A stretch of 64,000 bases of DNA. Origin: Hippasteria phrygiana (lineage: Eukaryota > Echinodermata > Asteroidea > Valvatida > Goniasteridae). Positions 1 to 37,743 of the stretch are shown in pieces; position 1 is the stretch's first letter; the number at the start of each line of letters is the position of its first letter. Under the pieces are notes generated by a model. The model saw nothing but the letters and a program-made list of their open reading frames with translations, ran no database searches and was not told the DNA's origin. The DNA is taken from assembly GCA_037893225.1 (NCBI GenBank), contig JAZGUH010000067.1, positions 186,001-250,000 on the forward strand. The letters are read 5' to 3'. The position numbers and the translations under genes are program-made.

Positions 1-25521
<25,521 letters not shown>

Positions 25522-26759
25522 TGTTAGCGGCTAGGTCTTGATGAATCTCGGTAATATGGATTCTTGTACGGGTGTAGCTTCCTCCATAGTACTTCCTGTC
25601 CGTGTGTCCCGGTTCTCAGCAAAGCGAGAATCAGATTAATGTGCGTGTCTACTGCTCTGAAAACTGTCATAAATCTGTGACTCTCGGCCAATTTTGTTTG
25701 CTTGGCCGAAGTTCAGCAATTCCAGTCTTGTGCAGCAGACACCGTTTAACTTAACATGACTTCTGGAGGAAAGCCATTTCTACTGTATTCTTATCATTCA
25801 GTATGAAGAGGTAAACAACTTCAAGTGGTTGGGAAGAATATTCATCTCTCCCGACGAAAGACTGTATTCATCATATATACTGGTGTATTGGTTATAATTA
25901 GTAAGTACGTCTCTGTGGGAAAATGTTAATTCAAATGTTTAACGCAGAAACTCTGTTACCTGCCATATTCTGATAACATGGCTGCCTGGTTCTTATTGTT
26001 ATTTCTGTTGTTGCTTTCACTAAATGTAAATAAGCATTCCACAGCCGCCTTCATTTGCATATGTTGCTTCACATTCTCATAGTCTCTGGTTGGTGTAGCA
26101 TTTGTTTTTAAGGCCATTCCAACTGCTACTTATCTCACTGATTTGAGTTGTGCAGACGTTGACAATGGAGATCCAAAGTTCATACTTAAAGGAAGGCCAC
26201 TACCTCACTCCATTGGTTACAATCCCAATATTCAGGGCCAAATTTTGTGGCTCTGCGAACGATGGAATTTCCCACTTTACAATCTCCATTCTAAACCATA
26301 ATTCCACATAATTCTTAGTTATGGGATGTACATGTTGTAAACAAGCTAAAATTTCTTGCACAAAAGTTCCTGCTTTAGTAAGAAGGGATTCTTTGCTAAT
26401 ATTGCAAGTGCCAACACAGCCATTTAAATAGGAAGATTGTTTATGGCGTTAGGCCATGCAAAAGCTAGTTATCACTGATGGCCATGTCTAAAGCGTAAAA
26501 TGCCTTTGATAAGGGTGAAATAAGAAACGTGTTGCTGGAGCTGTAATTACAGAATGAGTGCATGGATGTCTGTTTTTAGGCAAATACCTGACTTTAGGCT
26601 TTTCATGTGAAACGTTCAGCTGATTTAGGCCTTAACATGTGTAATGGGGCTTCGGAAAGAACTTCACTTGCATCCCTGTGATTGGTTCAGCACGGGAGTC
26701 ACAAACAGCAAAACAAATTTACATACTAATACACTCACATTAAAGACAGTATACAACAT

Positions 26760-27660
26760 TTACTTTTGCTGTAATTTTCAGAAATATATCATTTTGGGGG
26801 TTAGTATTTTATAGCATATGCTGTAACACTGACCCTTTAAAGTTTTGTGTGCATAGATACCGGGAAAACACAACAAAATAATTGTTTTTTGTAGTCTGGT
26901 TCCCTGACCCTACTAAAGACAAAACAGAGCAATTTATAGACGTCAGGGAATTATCAGGTCGGGGAACTAGACTAGCTGCTTGCACCTGTTCACGGATGTG
27001 TTACCAATTGGCAAACAAAATGTGGAGTAACTGAATTTGGTGAACTGGGGACAGTATTTGAAAAAAGTCACCTTTTTCCAACAATGGTCGGCCGACCATC
27101 ACTAGAAATTGATACAAAAATTCCACTTTTCTTGAAAATGACAGCACACCAGGTGCCATGATTTCACACGATGCTCGAGACTAATATTTACTTACAGTCA
27201 AGTAAGGTATTTCATAATAATTCAGTAGTTTTGTTTTTTTATGTTTGCAGATGTTGTATATTCTGTTTAAAAATGTGCACGTATTACATTTCTACTTCGG
27301 GAGAGGATAATGTCTCGCTGTACCATGGGTTGATGGGTGATCATGATATAGCATTGCTTTATTTCATAGCAGAACCGATTAGAAATTGTTAGACTTCTAC
27401 CAGCACCATGAAAGATGTATTCGAGTTCATCACAAGTCCCTGCAAGTCCATCACAAGTCCATCACAAGTCCATCACAAGTCCATCACAAGCCCTCCAGCC
27501 CTATCACAAGCTATTCAAATGAGCTTTGACAAAGGCATTCCTTTGTCATTGTTCATCCAGTTACTTGTGCCCGGCTTTATGAAAGGACTTCTGACTGGAC
27601 TTGCGAAAGGACTCGTGAAAGGACTTGCAGGGACTCGAGTACAACTCTGGCACCACGAGA
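26760..27660 (+). mobile_element. ~0.9 kb dispersed repeat, copy 1
   Basis: Blocks present here recur inverted at 46363-47020: ATAGCATATGCTGTAACACTG, GTCTGGTTCCCTGACCC, CAGGTCGGGGAACTAGACTA, TCCACTTTTCTTGAAAATGA, AGTAGTTTTG, and the CAAGTCCATCA array ending near ACTCGAGTACAACTCTGG. A fragment is also at 14560-15010. It contains no transposase, so it is non-autonomous. Confidence 0.65.
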
Positions 27661-28218
27661 CACATGTGGTTGGAAGTTTGAAACAGCTCTGTTATTATTG
27701 TTTTGCATGCAGCACATCATTCCACAATAGATCATACACACCGAGAACATTCCCACTTGCTGCTTGGGGTTATGAATGCACGCTTTGCACGCAAGTATGT
27801 ACGTGTGACTTTGGTTTATGAGGTTACACTTAAAAGTATTTCTCTCTTTCAAGATTTGTAACAAACGGGGCATGACGGGGGGGAACAGTGTTTGGGGAGA
27901 CTTGGGCTCAACTCGGGATGTTGTTTGAAGTTTGGGCTATTTTTCTCTGTCGTAATGGCTGCAGAATACATTCATTCATATTTCTGTAAAACATTGTGTT
28001 TTATAACATGTATCTGATTGTAACTAATCACTTTGTCCAAAAGAAATACACGTGACTATTTCTGTTGTGTTGTACTGGCACATGTCATATTGTTTGTGTT
28101 ATCGATCACACACTGTCATCAGCTAGCCTCTTGATGTGAGTTGTTCAGCATTTATTCCACAAAGCACGTCAATCATTTTTTTCAGACATGAGTGTATTTC
28201 GCGGCCAATATTATGAAC

Positions 28219-28405
28219 GAGGCCAATTTCACAGAGCAGCTAAGTGTAAAATTTTGTTAAGCACAGAAAGTTTCCCTCGGCAAAAAGGGTTAAAAAACTG
28301 CATGCGATGCCAACTTCTTGTGAATGGTTCTTGCCATTTTTTTGCTTAACAGGGAAATTAGCTGAGCATTTATTTTCTGCTTAGCCGCTGCATGAAATTG
28401 GGCCC
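28219..28405. mobile_element. Hairpin MITE (GGCCAATTTCA / TGAAATTGGGCC)
   Basis: The ends are inverted and the interior has AGCTAAGTG and GCTTAGC words. Similar hairpins are at 28628-28810, 30463-30692, 33914-34152 and 48831-49063. Confidence 0.6.
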
Positions 28406-28627
28406 GATCACAACAGGCAAACAATCTTTTGTGGAGGTAATGAACTTGTTTATTTTTAATGGAAGTAGCTCTATACAAGGCTAAAAGCCACTCTAGGTAA
28501 GAGAGAGAGAGAGAGAGAGGAAAGTTTGTTGCTTTCATACCTTGGCTAGCAATAAATTACAAGCTAATTATGTTGTCTCTAATCTTTGTAGCGATACAAG
28601 GTTTAGGAAGTAAATGTCTTTGGCACA

Positions 28628-28810
28628 AATTCATGGAGCTACTTAGCCCAAATTCTTACTAAGCAAATTTTCCGGCTAAGCAAATTTCAGCCAAGAACCA
28701 GTCACAGCATACATCACATGCAGTTTTGACTGGTAACCTATCTTTGCTAAGCATAACATTTCTGTGCTCGGCAAAGTTTTGCGCTGGGCAGCTCCATAAA
28801 AATTGGCCCC
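28628..28810. mobile_element. Hairpin MITE (same family)
   Basis: It starts AAATTCATGGAGCTACTTAG, ends GCAGCTCCATAAAAATTGGC, and has GCTAAGCAAATTT words inside. Confidence 0.55.
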
Positions 28811-29989
28811 CCCCCCCCTGCACTTTACGTTGCTTTATGTCACATGCAATCTATCGTGATGTTGTCTGTCAGTACTTCAAAACATTCCTGTCTTTCTGTA
28901 CTCATAACCCACATGTGTACACAATCTAGTTTTATGTTCTCTATTGAGGCATGCATATTTGGCAATGCTCATTCTCGGAGTATGCTAGATCTAGACCTAC
29001 ATTTATTTCCATATAACTAGTTGAGCACACAGATTCGCTAAGCTTAAAAAAAATGGGTAGATACAGGTTACCAGCCAAATGGCATGTGGTTTATATTGCT
29101 TTAAACTGGTTCTCAGATGATGCTTGCTTAATAGCAAGTTAATACGCTTAGCAGTATTTTCTGATGGAAACACTGAGCAGAGAATGATACTTGACGATGT
29201 TTATTTGCAAGCAGAATCATACTCTGATACGGCCAGAAGCAGTTTACATTTTGTTTGTACTTTAACTGGAAATGTTTTTTTTTTTTTTATCAAAAGGGCA
29301 TTGAAACTTTTTTTTGTACAAATTGTGAAAGCTAATTTATTCCTCATCTAGTTTTCAACATCTTTCATTAGTTGGAATGCTGGGTCTCTCCTGGGAACCA
29401 GTTCGATGGTTCGACGGTGTCACGCAAGTCTCGGAGGACAAATTGTTTTATTTTCATGCTGGCCATGATTAGTGTAAAGTTCAGAGAAAGATAGTATTGA
29501 TTTTGTTTTGTTGATGGCTTTAAATATTCATGATGTACAGTTAAGATTGAGTAATGATAATTTGTTTACGTTTTCTTTTATAGTTCTCTAGATTGACCAG
29601 ATACATGTAATCTACTATTGCTACAATCACTTCAGTAAATGAATCCAGCCCTTCAACTCGAAAACAAGTGTATCATAATTCTCCGTTTCTTTTCTCAGCA
29701 ATATGTAATCGTGAGAAAGTGGCATAAAAGATGTATTTTCACAAATGAAAGTTGCTATATATAACAACAGATGAATCCCGGGTTCAGTTCATTGACTATA
29801 AGGAGCAGATTCAGGGTGCCAGGTGCGTAACCACAGGTTGGCCAGGCCGGATCCACCCAAAGAATTTCCTGTTTATCCATCAGCCCACCCAATTGAAGTT
29901 AATAACCCCTTGTGTCTGGCTGTTATTGGTGGAGGGCTTGTCAAAAACAGGGTTTGTACATGTACAGTCGAACATTAACACAAACAATA

Positions 29990-30135
29990 GGTACCTCACT
30001 GAATAGAGTGGTCCTACTCATCGCACTTGGGGGCTTCCCATTCTTGTGAATGAAAGCTTTGTTTAAAAAAAGCTCCATCTAATAATTACACTCCTATTCA
30101 AGAACAATATAGTTGAAACATGAATGGATTGAGTA
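29990..30135 (+). mobile_element. Short dispersed repeat, copy 1
   Basis: It reads CACTGAATAGAGTGGTCCTA...GAAAGCTTTGTTT...AAAAGCTCCATCT...GAACAATATA. It is the approximate reverse complement of 56010-56155. Its function is unknown. Confidence 0.5.
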
Positions 30136-30462
30136 CGTGCTGGAATGTGCATAGAATATACCATATCAACCCTTTTGTGATGATTGGACCCTGGCATTAT
30201 TAAAGCAATTGAGTTTTGGTCATTACTTTGAAATTGTGGACATCTCTGAACATTGATTTTTAATTAAATTTAAAAGTCTGGATATGAAGTTTGCTGGAGG
30301 ATAAATTTGTGACACAGAAAAATGTAACCACCGGCTTTGTGGCGTACGAGACTCAGAAACACTACTGTTTTTTTTCTTCTGCGTTTCATGTATACTCTTA
30401 GATGTAATGGTATAGTGATTATATTGGAGGTGCATACATGCGATTCTCAACTGGGACATATT

Positions 30463-30692
30463 TTATAGAGCTGCTCAGCACAAAAAATTGCTTTATATGA
30501 AAAGTCTCCCTTGGTAAAAACAGGATTATCAACCAAATTTGTAAGCGATGTATAATGCATGTGACTGATTTTCAGCTATTTTTTGCTTAGCGTGTAAATC
30601 ACATGGAGTTTGGCTGGTAATCTGTTTTTGCCAAGTGACTTTTTTGTGTGCTAAGCCCATTTTTGTGTTTAGTGACTCCATGAAATTGGCCA
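30463..30692. mobile_element. Hairpin MITE (same family)
   Basis: It starts TTTTATAGAGCTGCTCAGCA and ends GTGACTCCATGAAATTGGCC. The interior has AATTTGTAAGCGATG and GGCTGGTAATCTGTTTTTGC. Confidence 0.55.
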
Positions 30693-31309
30693 CTGGCTGT
30701 AGAGTTGACAGGTTTGGCCAACAAATTGATCTTCAGAACCTTGAAATTATGAATAAACCTGCACGCGTTCAAATGAATGGCATTTGTGAGGGCCATATGT
30801 TTGTGAAACGCGTTTGAACCCCAAGGTTGAGACCTACGGAAGCTTCTTGTATAGCCTTTGGGAATGTGTGGACGGAGATGCTCATCACTGTTTGGGCAGT
30901 GGAAGACAAGTGCCAGGCTTGTCGGATTGGTGTATCAGCGACTGTAGTTCGTGACATCACAGTATTTGTGTGATTATGTATGGAATAAATGGATGTGATT
31001 ATCATGGCTAAATATGTAATTGGATTTGTGGCTGAACCAGTGTATTCTGTAAAAATAAGAGAAGAGTGTGTTGAAGTTAATTGGAATTATTCAGACTTTC
31101 AAGGGAAGACAAGAGAATGGTGATATTTGAAAATGAACGGACTGTTCAAATTGAAGAATTCAATGTAAAGTTAAATGAAAATCAAGATGTAGCAAACAGC
31201 AGAAGCATTGATTTTCACAATGACTCTGAATGCCCATTGTGATCATAGTGTCTAGTGTCCACAAAAGCAAGACAATTGTATACTTTGTATTATTACTTCT
31301 AAGTGTTTT

Positions 31310-31605
31310 TAAAAACCCATTCATAACACTGGGTTAAGATGATGTGATTTCGACAATGGGTGTCCAAAATCACACCCTACTCTATTCAAAATCACATCTG
31401 AAGCCTGTGAACTATTGTCCCACCTTAACAAAGAGTACATTGTGATTTCTGGGTTGAACAGCTTAAACCTCATTTTGATTCTGGGCTTTGGATGTAATTT
31501 TAGACCCTCGTTGTTAAAATCACATCCACCTAATCCTCCTGTCTATTTTGAATAGAAAATTACACCCAAGGGTTTCATGGTGTGAAATGAGGTCCCAACA
31601 CTACT
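31310..31605. mobile_element. ~290-bp MITE, copy 1
   Basis: It shares inverted AAAATCACATCC words and CCAAGGGTTTCATGGTGTGA at its right end with 43199-43487. The interior has GTTGAACAGCTTAAACC. Confidence 0.6.
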
Positions 31606-32079
31606 TTGTGGTTTAAACTAATGTGTACTTGATGTGGAGAAACTTTGTTGTGTTACATCTGTGGCACACCTTCTCGTCCATTTCAAATTATTCAGTGCCA
31701 TGAAGCAGGTAGACATGTTTGTAATAACTTTCAGGTTTATTTTTATAGTAACTGAAATTCATTTACGGTGAATTTGATGGATTTGTAAGCCCTCGTTAAG
31801 CCATGAAAGATGTCCTGGAAGTGTTTTGTCATCATGCTAAGGAAAACAAATCAAAAACACATCTTTGTTGATAATAGTGATTTTGTGATTTAACATATAT
31901 TAGCACACTGTAGAATTGTGTTGCCTTTTCTGAGTCAATTTTGTTGCAAGACAATGGCACAACATTGTGACGGTTTTGGCAACTTCATGTATTTCCCCAG
32001 GTGTATGCACTGTTTATCTTCTGTAAATTTGTGTTCATGGAATTTTTCAAAATTACAAATGTGAATGATTTTATTTTAA

Positions 32080-32371
32080 ACGGCTGCCGTCGGCTGCCGT
32101 CGGCTGCCGTCGGCTGCCGTCGGCTGCCGTCGGCTGCCGTCGGCTGCCGTCGGCTGCCGTCGGCTGCCGTCGGCTGCCGTCGGCTGCCGTCGGCTGCCGT
32201 CGGCTGCCGTCGGCTGCCGTCGGCTGCCGTCGGCTGCCGTCGGCTGCCGTCGGCTGCCGTCGGCTGCCGTCGGCTGCCGTCGGCTGCCGTCGGCTGCCGT
32301 CGGCTGCCGTCGGCTGCCGTCGGCTGCCGTCGGCAGCCGTCGGCTGCCGTCGGCAGCCGTCGGCAGCCGAC
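32080..32371. repeat. 10-bp minisatellite (CGGCTGCCGT)n
   Basis: About 29 almost identical copies of CGGCTGCCGT, with a few CGGCAGCCGT variants at the right end. CGGC...GCCG makes each unit partly self-complementary. The 129-codon frame crossing it is only the repeat. Confidence 0.97.
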
Positions 32372-33119
32372 TTTTGAGTGTTTTAAGTAATATTCAACGT
32401 ATGTTTAAATAATGGGGCCAAATATAATACCTAATTGATTTTCAAGCAACTCCTCTCAGTATTTTGTTTAAAAGCCAATTTACACATATTCAACTTTGTC
32501 GTGCAACATTAACGCACGTTTTTCTAAATACATGTACTCACAAATCAGTGCACGTCACAATAGAAATGCACTCCTTGATTTGTATTCGAAAATGGTCTTG
32601 CAACTATGTCGCGTATGTCTAAATAGCTGACTTTGTTTCTGTCTACTCCAGAACTTGTTCCCCCTAAAAAGATTCTCTAGCCCTTCCTGAAGTGTGCACT
32701 TTTGTTGTTTTTAACTCACTTGCATAAACTCCTGCATAGCTAGAACTTAAATGTCGGCTTGTTTCAGAGGAACAGGTTTATGTTATGGTATTTAGTTGAA
32801 TGTACATGTAGATGAGATTTTAATCTTTAAATCAGTATTCATGGCTGGGAGCCGAGTTAAAGTACAAGTTTTACTGCACAGTATAGGGCATTGTGTGAAT
32901 GTCCTTTTTTCGAGGTCAAGTCTTCTGTGCTGGGGCTTACTATTGGCCAGTAACGTGTTGTGTCTATTCATGCCTACCAATCACAATTTGACATTCCGGA
33001 TGTGTGTTTTATGTAGTGGCAGCCGTACTGTCACACTCATTTTGTTAGTGAACCAGACAGATCTCATATAACCAAGGTAGACCAAAAGTTTGTTTATTAA
33101 GTTGGACAGTGCTGTGCTT

Positions 33120-33324
33120 TTAACCCCTTGTGTACGGATGATGCCATATGGCGTAAAAAAAAGTGCCACCAGGCCGGATGACGCCATTTGTGCAGTTTCA
33201 ATCCATTGTTGGATTATTGTTTGTTACGCTTGACTGCACAAACACATTGTAGCAGTTCGCTTGGCTGCCAGAACCGCCGCGACACCCCGACGTCTCCCGT
33301 AAAAAAACGTACTCATGGGGTTAA
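33120..33324. mobile_element. MITE with TTAACCCCTTG / CATGGGGTTAA ends
   Basis: TTAA-type termini. The interior contains CCGGATGACGCCA and CACCCCGACGTCTCCCGT. Related to 8574-8661. Confidence 0.65.
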
Positions 33325-33913
33325 TGTACAAGTACTCTGGAAAACTTGCCAACACTACAATTTTTTCCCCACGGGTGTAAATTGTTGATTGAGTATGAAG
33401 CATTGTTGGGAGTATAATTACACTTACACCTGTTTTGTGTCGTTTTTTTGTCAGTCTGATAAGCTGACTTGAGATGCAATGGGATGAAGGAGTGTTGTAG
33501 CTACAGCAGTCTTGTCAAATAGTTAAGAGTTCTTTATTTATTCATCATAGTTCCCTGTTCCTTTTTGTGTGAACAGGAGGCAAGAAGCCAACTTTAAAGG
33601 ATTTGTTAGTCAATAATTGTGTGAAGAATTAAAATCCATGTGCCCATGTAACAGGCTGCCTTTGAACTTTCTATTCCAACAGGAACCTCAAAACTCGACC
33701 AGGGCCGATTTCATAGAGCTGCCTAGCACAGAATTTGTTCTAAATATTCCTGCAAAAGCTGAGTACCAGTCTCATGCTTATGCCATGGAGGAAGGAAACC
33801 TTCCTCCATGCTTATACACACGCAGTACTGGCTAGTGACCTGTTTTTGCTAACCAAAAGGTCTCTGTGCTAACCAAATTTGTGTGCTTAGCAGCCTAGCC
33901 CATGTTTGTACAC

Positions 33914-34152
33914 GGGCCAATTTCATAAAGATGTTAAGCACAGAAATTTGCTTAGCATGCAAATGCTTCCTTGATAAAAACTGGATTACCAACCAGATTT
34001 CCATGTGTGGAATATTGCTTTTGACTGGTATTCAGCTGTTGTTTGCTTAGCATAAAAATTACATGGACTTTTGGCTGGTAACCTGTTTTTACTAAGCAAG
34101 ACATTTTCATGCTAAACAAATTTGTGTGCTTAACAGCTCTATGAAATTCCAG
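33914..34152. mobile_element. Hairpin MITE (same family)
   Basis: It starts GGGCCAATTTCATAAAGATG, ends TAACAGCTCTATGAAATTCC, and has long internal inverted symmetry around GCTTAGCAT. A partial sister copy directly precedes it (33703-33900), containing the palindrome CATGGAGGAAGG/CCTTCCTCCATG at ~33784-33810. Confidence 0.65.
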
Positions 34153-36487
34153 TGCCAAAAATGAGGATGGAAATTTGAAGAAAACAAAACAAGATTCAGT
34201 TTTGGTGGGAAGATCCACGGTTCCTCCATTAGAAAAATCTATGAGACAGCCTCATTTAACCCTTTCAGTACCGTATACAGTTGGCCATCAGATCTCCAAC
34301 ATATCCACACAGCATCGGACAAACCGGATATGGGGTCTGACGTTGTGCGACGTTAATGTGATAATGAAACCAAGGTATTGGACTGAAAGAGTATGGACTT
34401 TGTTTACTAAGGAATGGTGCATTCCAAATAGCATTTCATCGTTGCTTTGAAGTAGTATGAACAGTTGCGAGTAGAATATTGAACAAATTGTTACTATTGT
34501 GTACTGTATCCAAATTTATTGTATTGTTCTATGGTGGTAGATATATATTAAAAACTATTAAGAAATAAATGTAAAATACTGGAATCTCTCTCTGAGCCAA
34601 TGTGATGGTTAGAGAGACCCTGTTCTTTGTAAGGATTCTTTTTATATATATTTGTGTATATTTTATGTTGAACCTTGTAAATATATTGAAGTTGAGCCTA
34701 TCGATACATTTTATCAATATGTTTGTATAGAAATGGGGGAAGGTCAGGAAATATGAGAAATAAAAAAAAGTGTACTTGTGTCATTTTTAACAATGTTTTT
34801 CTGTGTGTAGTTTGTAGTGTGATTTTTGGTAACTTTTTTTCTGGTAATTTGTTGTCTTTTTTGAGACAAGACTCAAATACATTCAAACACTATCTTTTCT
34901 TGATAATTCACAAAAGGCCAGTTTATTTGAATCAAATTTAATCAAAACAGGAATATCAAATTACACAAAATATACTGGAAATACACAGGACGGATGAAAT
35001 TTAAAGTCCACTTTTATAATTTCTGGAACAATGAAGTTTAATGGACATTGACATGAAATATGTGAAATAATGGACGGATGTTAAGACTAAAAACGTAAAT
35101 TTTGCTTTTAAAAATTGATATTTAAAGCTATATGACCATGCTTTGATTGGAAATTTCCATTCTGGATTTCCCTTAAATTATGGGAGAACAATGACTATAC
35201 TCTGCATTCTATTTGGTCATCAGTTTGAGTATGTGCTGCTCGCGAAGAATGCCCTACATTCACACCATCGGAATTAAAAGCATCTGGCTCCACTTCTAAA
35301 TTTGAAATTTATTACATCTGTTACTATAACCACTGTAACCAGGGACTGATTTTTCGGTGGAGAATGTCTCATTGGAATGCTCATGACTGATCTAATGCTT
35401 ACAAATTAGCAATTCAATTTGAATATTTATTTTTCTGGGTGCCAGGCACAAAAAGCATGTACACAGGATCTTTAAACAAACATGCAAATAATTTATTATA
35501 CAAACAATAAAAACCTAAATAGTAACTTCATTTACTGATGGAAGAAAACATTTCTGTCAATTTTGGACGGATCAGAAATAGGCACCGAAAACAAACTTTT
35601 TTACATAGATTATTTACAAGTTTTGTACTATTTATTAGTATGCAATCAACTTCAAAGTGAAAATATTCAGTTTGGACAGTTCCTATATCAAAGTAAATAA
35701 TAAAAAAATCCAACCTGATACATTTACCAAACTTTAGCTTCAGCTTTTACTTCAGATTCCCCTAATTTTAGGTCCTAAGATGTCTCTACATATGGGGGCC
35801 CTTGTTTTTCTAATGTACATCAAAGTCCTTTAGAGCCAGAGCCTGATCATTTCAAGTATGCAAGGCTTAAGATTGGACATTCTTCCTTAGTCCAAGATAG
35901 GAATAAAAAATAGAGCCCAGGGGTGAGATTTTTCCGGATTTCCGGATTTTTGTTTCCGGAAGATGTTTTGGTCCTGAAATTGCTTTTAATAATTCCAAAA
36001 TGACCTCTGCAACCTGAAACAGTCTTCTTTTAATTCTGAAGACCATATCTTTTCGTAGAAAATGCAGTTTTCATATGCATTTGTCAGCAATGCCATACAA
36101 ATCAAATGCCTCCAAATATTTCGTGGATTATTCATTTTCCTCAAATCGCACTCCTGGGAGACGAAGACAAAGATGAAGCCAAAGCCTTGGTTGAGAAATG
36201 TCCCATAATACATGTGATGTGATTTTAGAGAAACCAAAACTTGAAGCAACATTGAAGTGTGACTTTTATATACAAAGTATCTCCATTGACCTATTGTGGT
36301 AGAATCATGCGAATACAGCTTGTGAAATATTGTCCAATCACATTTGTGACCGGCTCTACACAAAGGGGTTTTCTGTCGCCAAATCTGAAATTTTGTGTAG
36401 GTTTGACCCTTGTGGCATTTTGTGTTCTCGAGATATCTTCACATTTCCATACTCATATTTTCCAATTTAACGGAAGTACATAGCCCT

Positions 36488-36860
36488 TTAACCAGTTCGC
36501 GTCGGAGGACGTGTTAACACGATCTGGCTGTTTTTATACACGGACACGGCTGACAGGTTAAAATGTCAAGCTTGCCTCGACACACACAAAGTCCCAGAAG
36601 TCTGTGGAGGTGGACCGTGTGTTGAACTTGAACTTGGCCGCTGTGCATGGCCTGTTCTACAATTTACACTCCGGTGGGCGCACCCGGAGTATTGAAATAT
36701 ATGAGGTTTAGGCAAGAAATATTGTACAAATACTGTTGAAATGACTCTTGCAAATCAGTATTTGTGGCGTTCGGCTGTATATCAGAAGTTGGCTGCTATA
36801 TTTTGCCTTTTTTGAAAATAGAAATTTTCGGCAAAAATAGTCCCGGCGCGAACTGGTTAA
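36488..36860. mobile_element. 373-bp MITE with TTAACCAGTTCGCG ends
   Basis: The left end reads TTAACCAGTTCGCGTCG and the right end is its inverse with one mismatch (CGGCGCGAACTGGTTAA). TTAA at both ends fits elements that target TTAA, such as piggyBac or Kolobok types. No transposase is present. Confidence 0.75.
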
Positions 36861-37642
36861 TGAGATAAAAATGAGATAAAATGAGATAAAAATAATGAGA
36901 TAAAAATAATTTCTATCAACACTTGTTTTTTCATCTTTACTCATCAATAACAATGTTAACAATGCCCCCCCCCCCCCAAAAAGAAAATCACTGATAAAGA
37001 TGTGTGTGGTTTCACATATTGCGACATAATACCCTATTTTTGTAGAGCGGGTCACATTTGTTATCGTTGAACGCAGAACGTGCACAATCTAAGACCATCT
37101 CAAATTACCGCACAAAATTCCACAGGGTTCTCTGAAGGGCCTGGTTAAGGGATAAATGCAAAATGAAAGATGGGGTACCTTGTGGTTCAGGGCACTTCAA
37201 CCCTTAAAATCTTCAGGTCAACCTCAAGTTACCGCCTCTTTAATTTTGCATTTTCCCTAAACTCACAAAACAGAGATAAGTCAGTCACACAACCAAATTT
37301 ATTTTCACTGCGGAGGGAAAAGTTCCCAACCTACCCAGATGATTGGCTAGTTTCCCTGTATGAATACACATGCAGTTTATTTATTGCTTCATCTTTAAGG
37401 TTGACAACAGATTATTATAAATACAAAAAATTATTAAAGGTAAAGCATTTCAAGCAAATCCACTGTGATTGGAAAGACTAATCCATCTCAAACAAGCAAA
37501 CTGGCTGTTGAATTTGCTATCAAACATTTTCATAACAGAATAGCAGGCCAAATAACTGAAAGAAATCTTGACCAGGGTTATCGACCTCTTTTACAGTGGA
37601 TTTATCCAAAACATGCCACATTACAAACCAGTCCGTGTGCTC

Positions 37643-37648
37643 TTTATT
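37643..37648 (-). promoter_or_regulatory. AK7: Candidate AK7 polyadenylation signal AATAAA
   Basis: On the - strand AATAAA lies about 57 bases past the AK7 stop codon. Further AATAAA words lie at ~37375-37384. Which one is used is not known. Confidence 0.45.
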
Positions 37649-37704
37649 AAATATGGGCAAATCAAATCCTCCGCATCAGAAGTCCGTCATCTTGAGAGTA
37701 GCAT

Positions 37705-37743
37705 CTAATCCACTTGCGGGTTGTTACGGAAGAGATACTCTGC
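37705..37743 (-). CDS. AK7: AK7 exon 17: last 12 codons
   Basis: The acceptor is TTATAG. The exon reads [12 protein letters not shown] and stops at TAG. It joins exon 16 in phase 0 to give [12 protein letters not shown], matching human DFLAEYLFKNNP. It is too short to appear as an ORF of its own. Confidence 0.9.
   Translation of the reverse strand, partial: AEYLFRNNPQVD

Larger units (their letters stand above)
25522..37642 (+). other. MLK 3' UTR and MLK-AK7 intergenic region
   Basis: No convincing protein-coding exon was found. The MLK 3' UTR begins at 25522. Candidate AATAAA signals occur at several places (28548, 30727, 30983, 34565), and I cannot choose among them. The region is packed with repeats: the 26760-27660 element, GGCCAATTTCAT hairpin MITEs (28219-34155), the 31310-31605 MITE, a 10-bp minisatellite and a TTAACCAGTTCGCG MITE. 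The longest other frames are low-complexity or repeat-derived. Confidence 0.5.

Noticed and set aside
32080..32371. CRISPR-like array
   Set aside because: The units abut with no unique spacers and the DNA is animal; these are minisatellites.
32001..32390. 129-codon frame rich in RRLPSAAVGC
   Set aside because: It is the 10-bp minisatellite read in one frame.
36259..36483. Frames between 34175 and 37650 as small genes
   Set aside because: They are AT-rich, short, without splice support or recognisable domains, and overlap MITEs.
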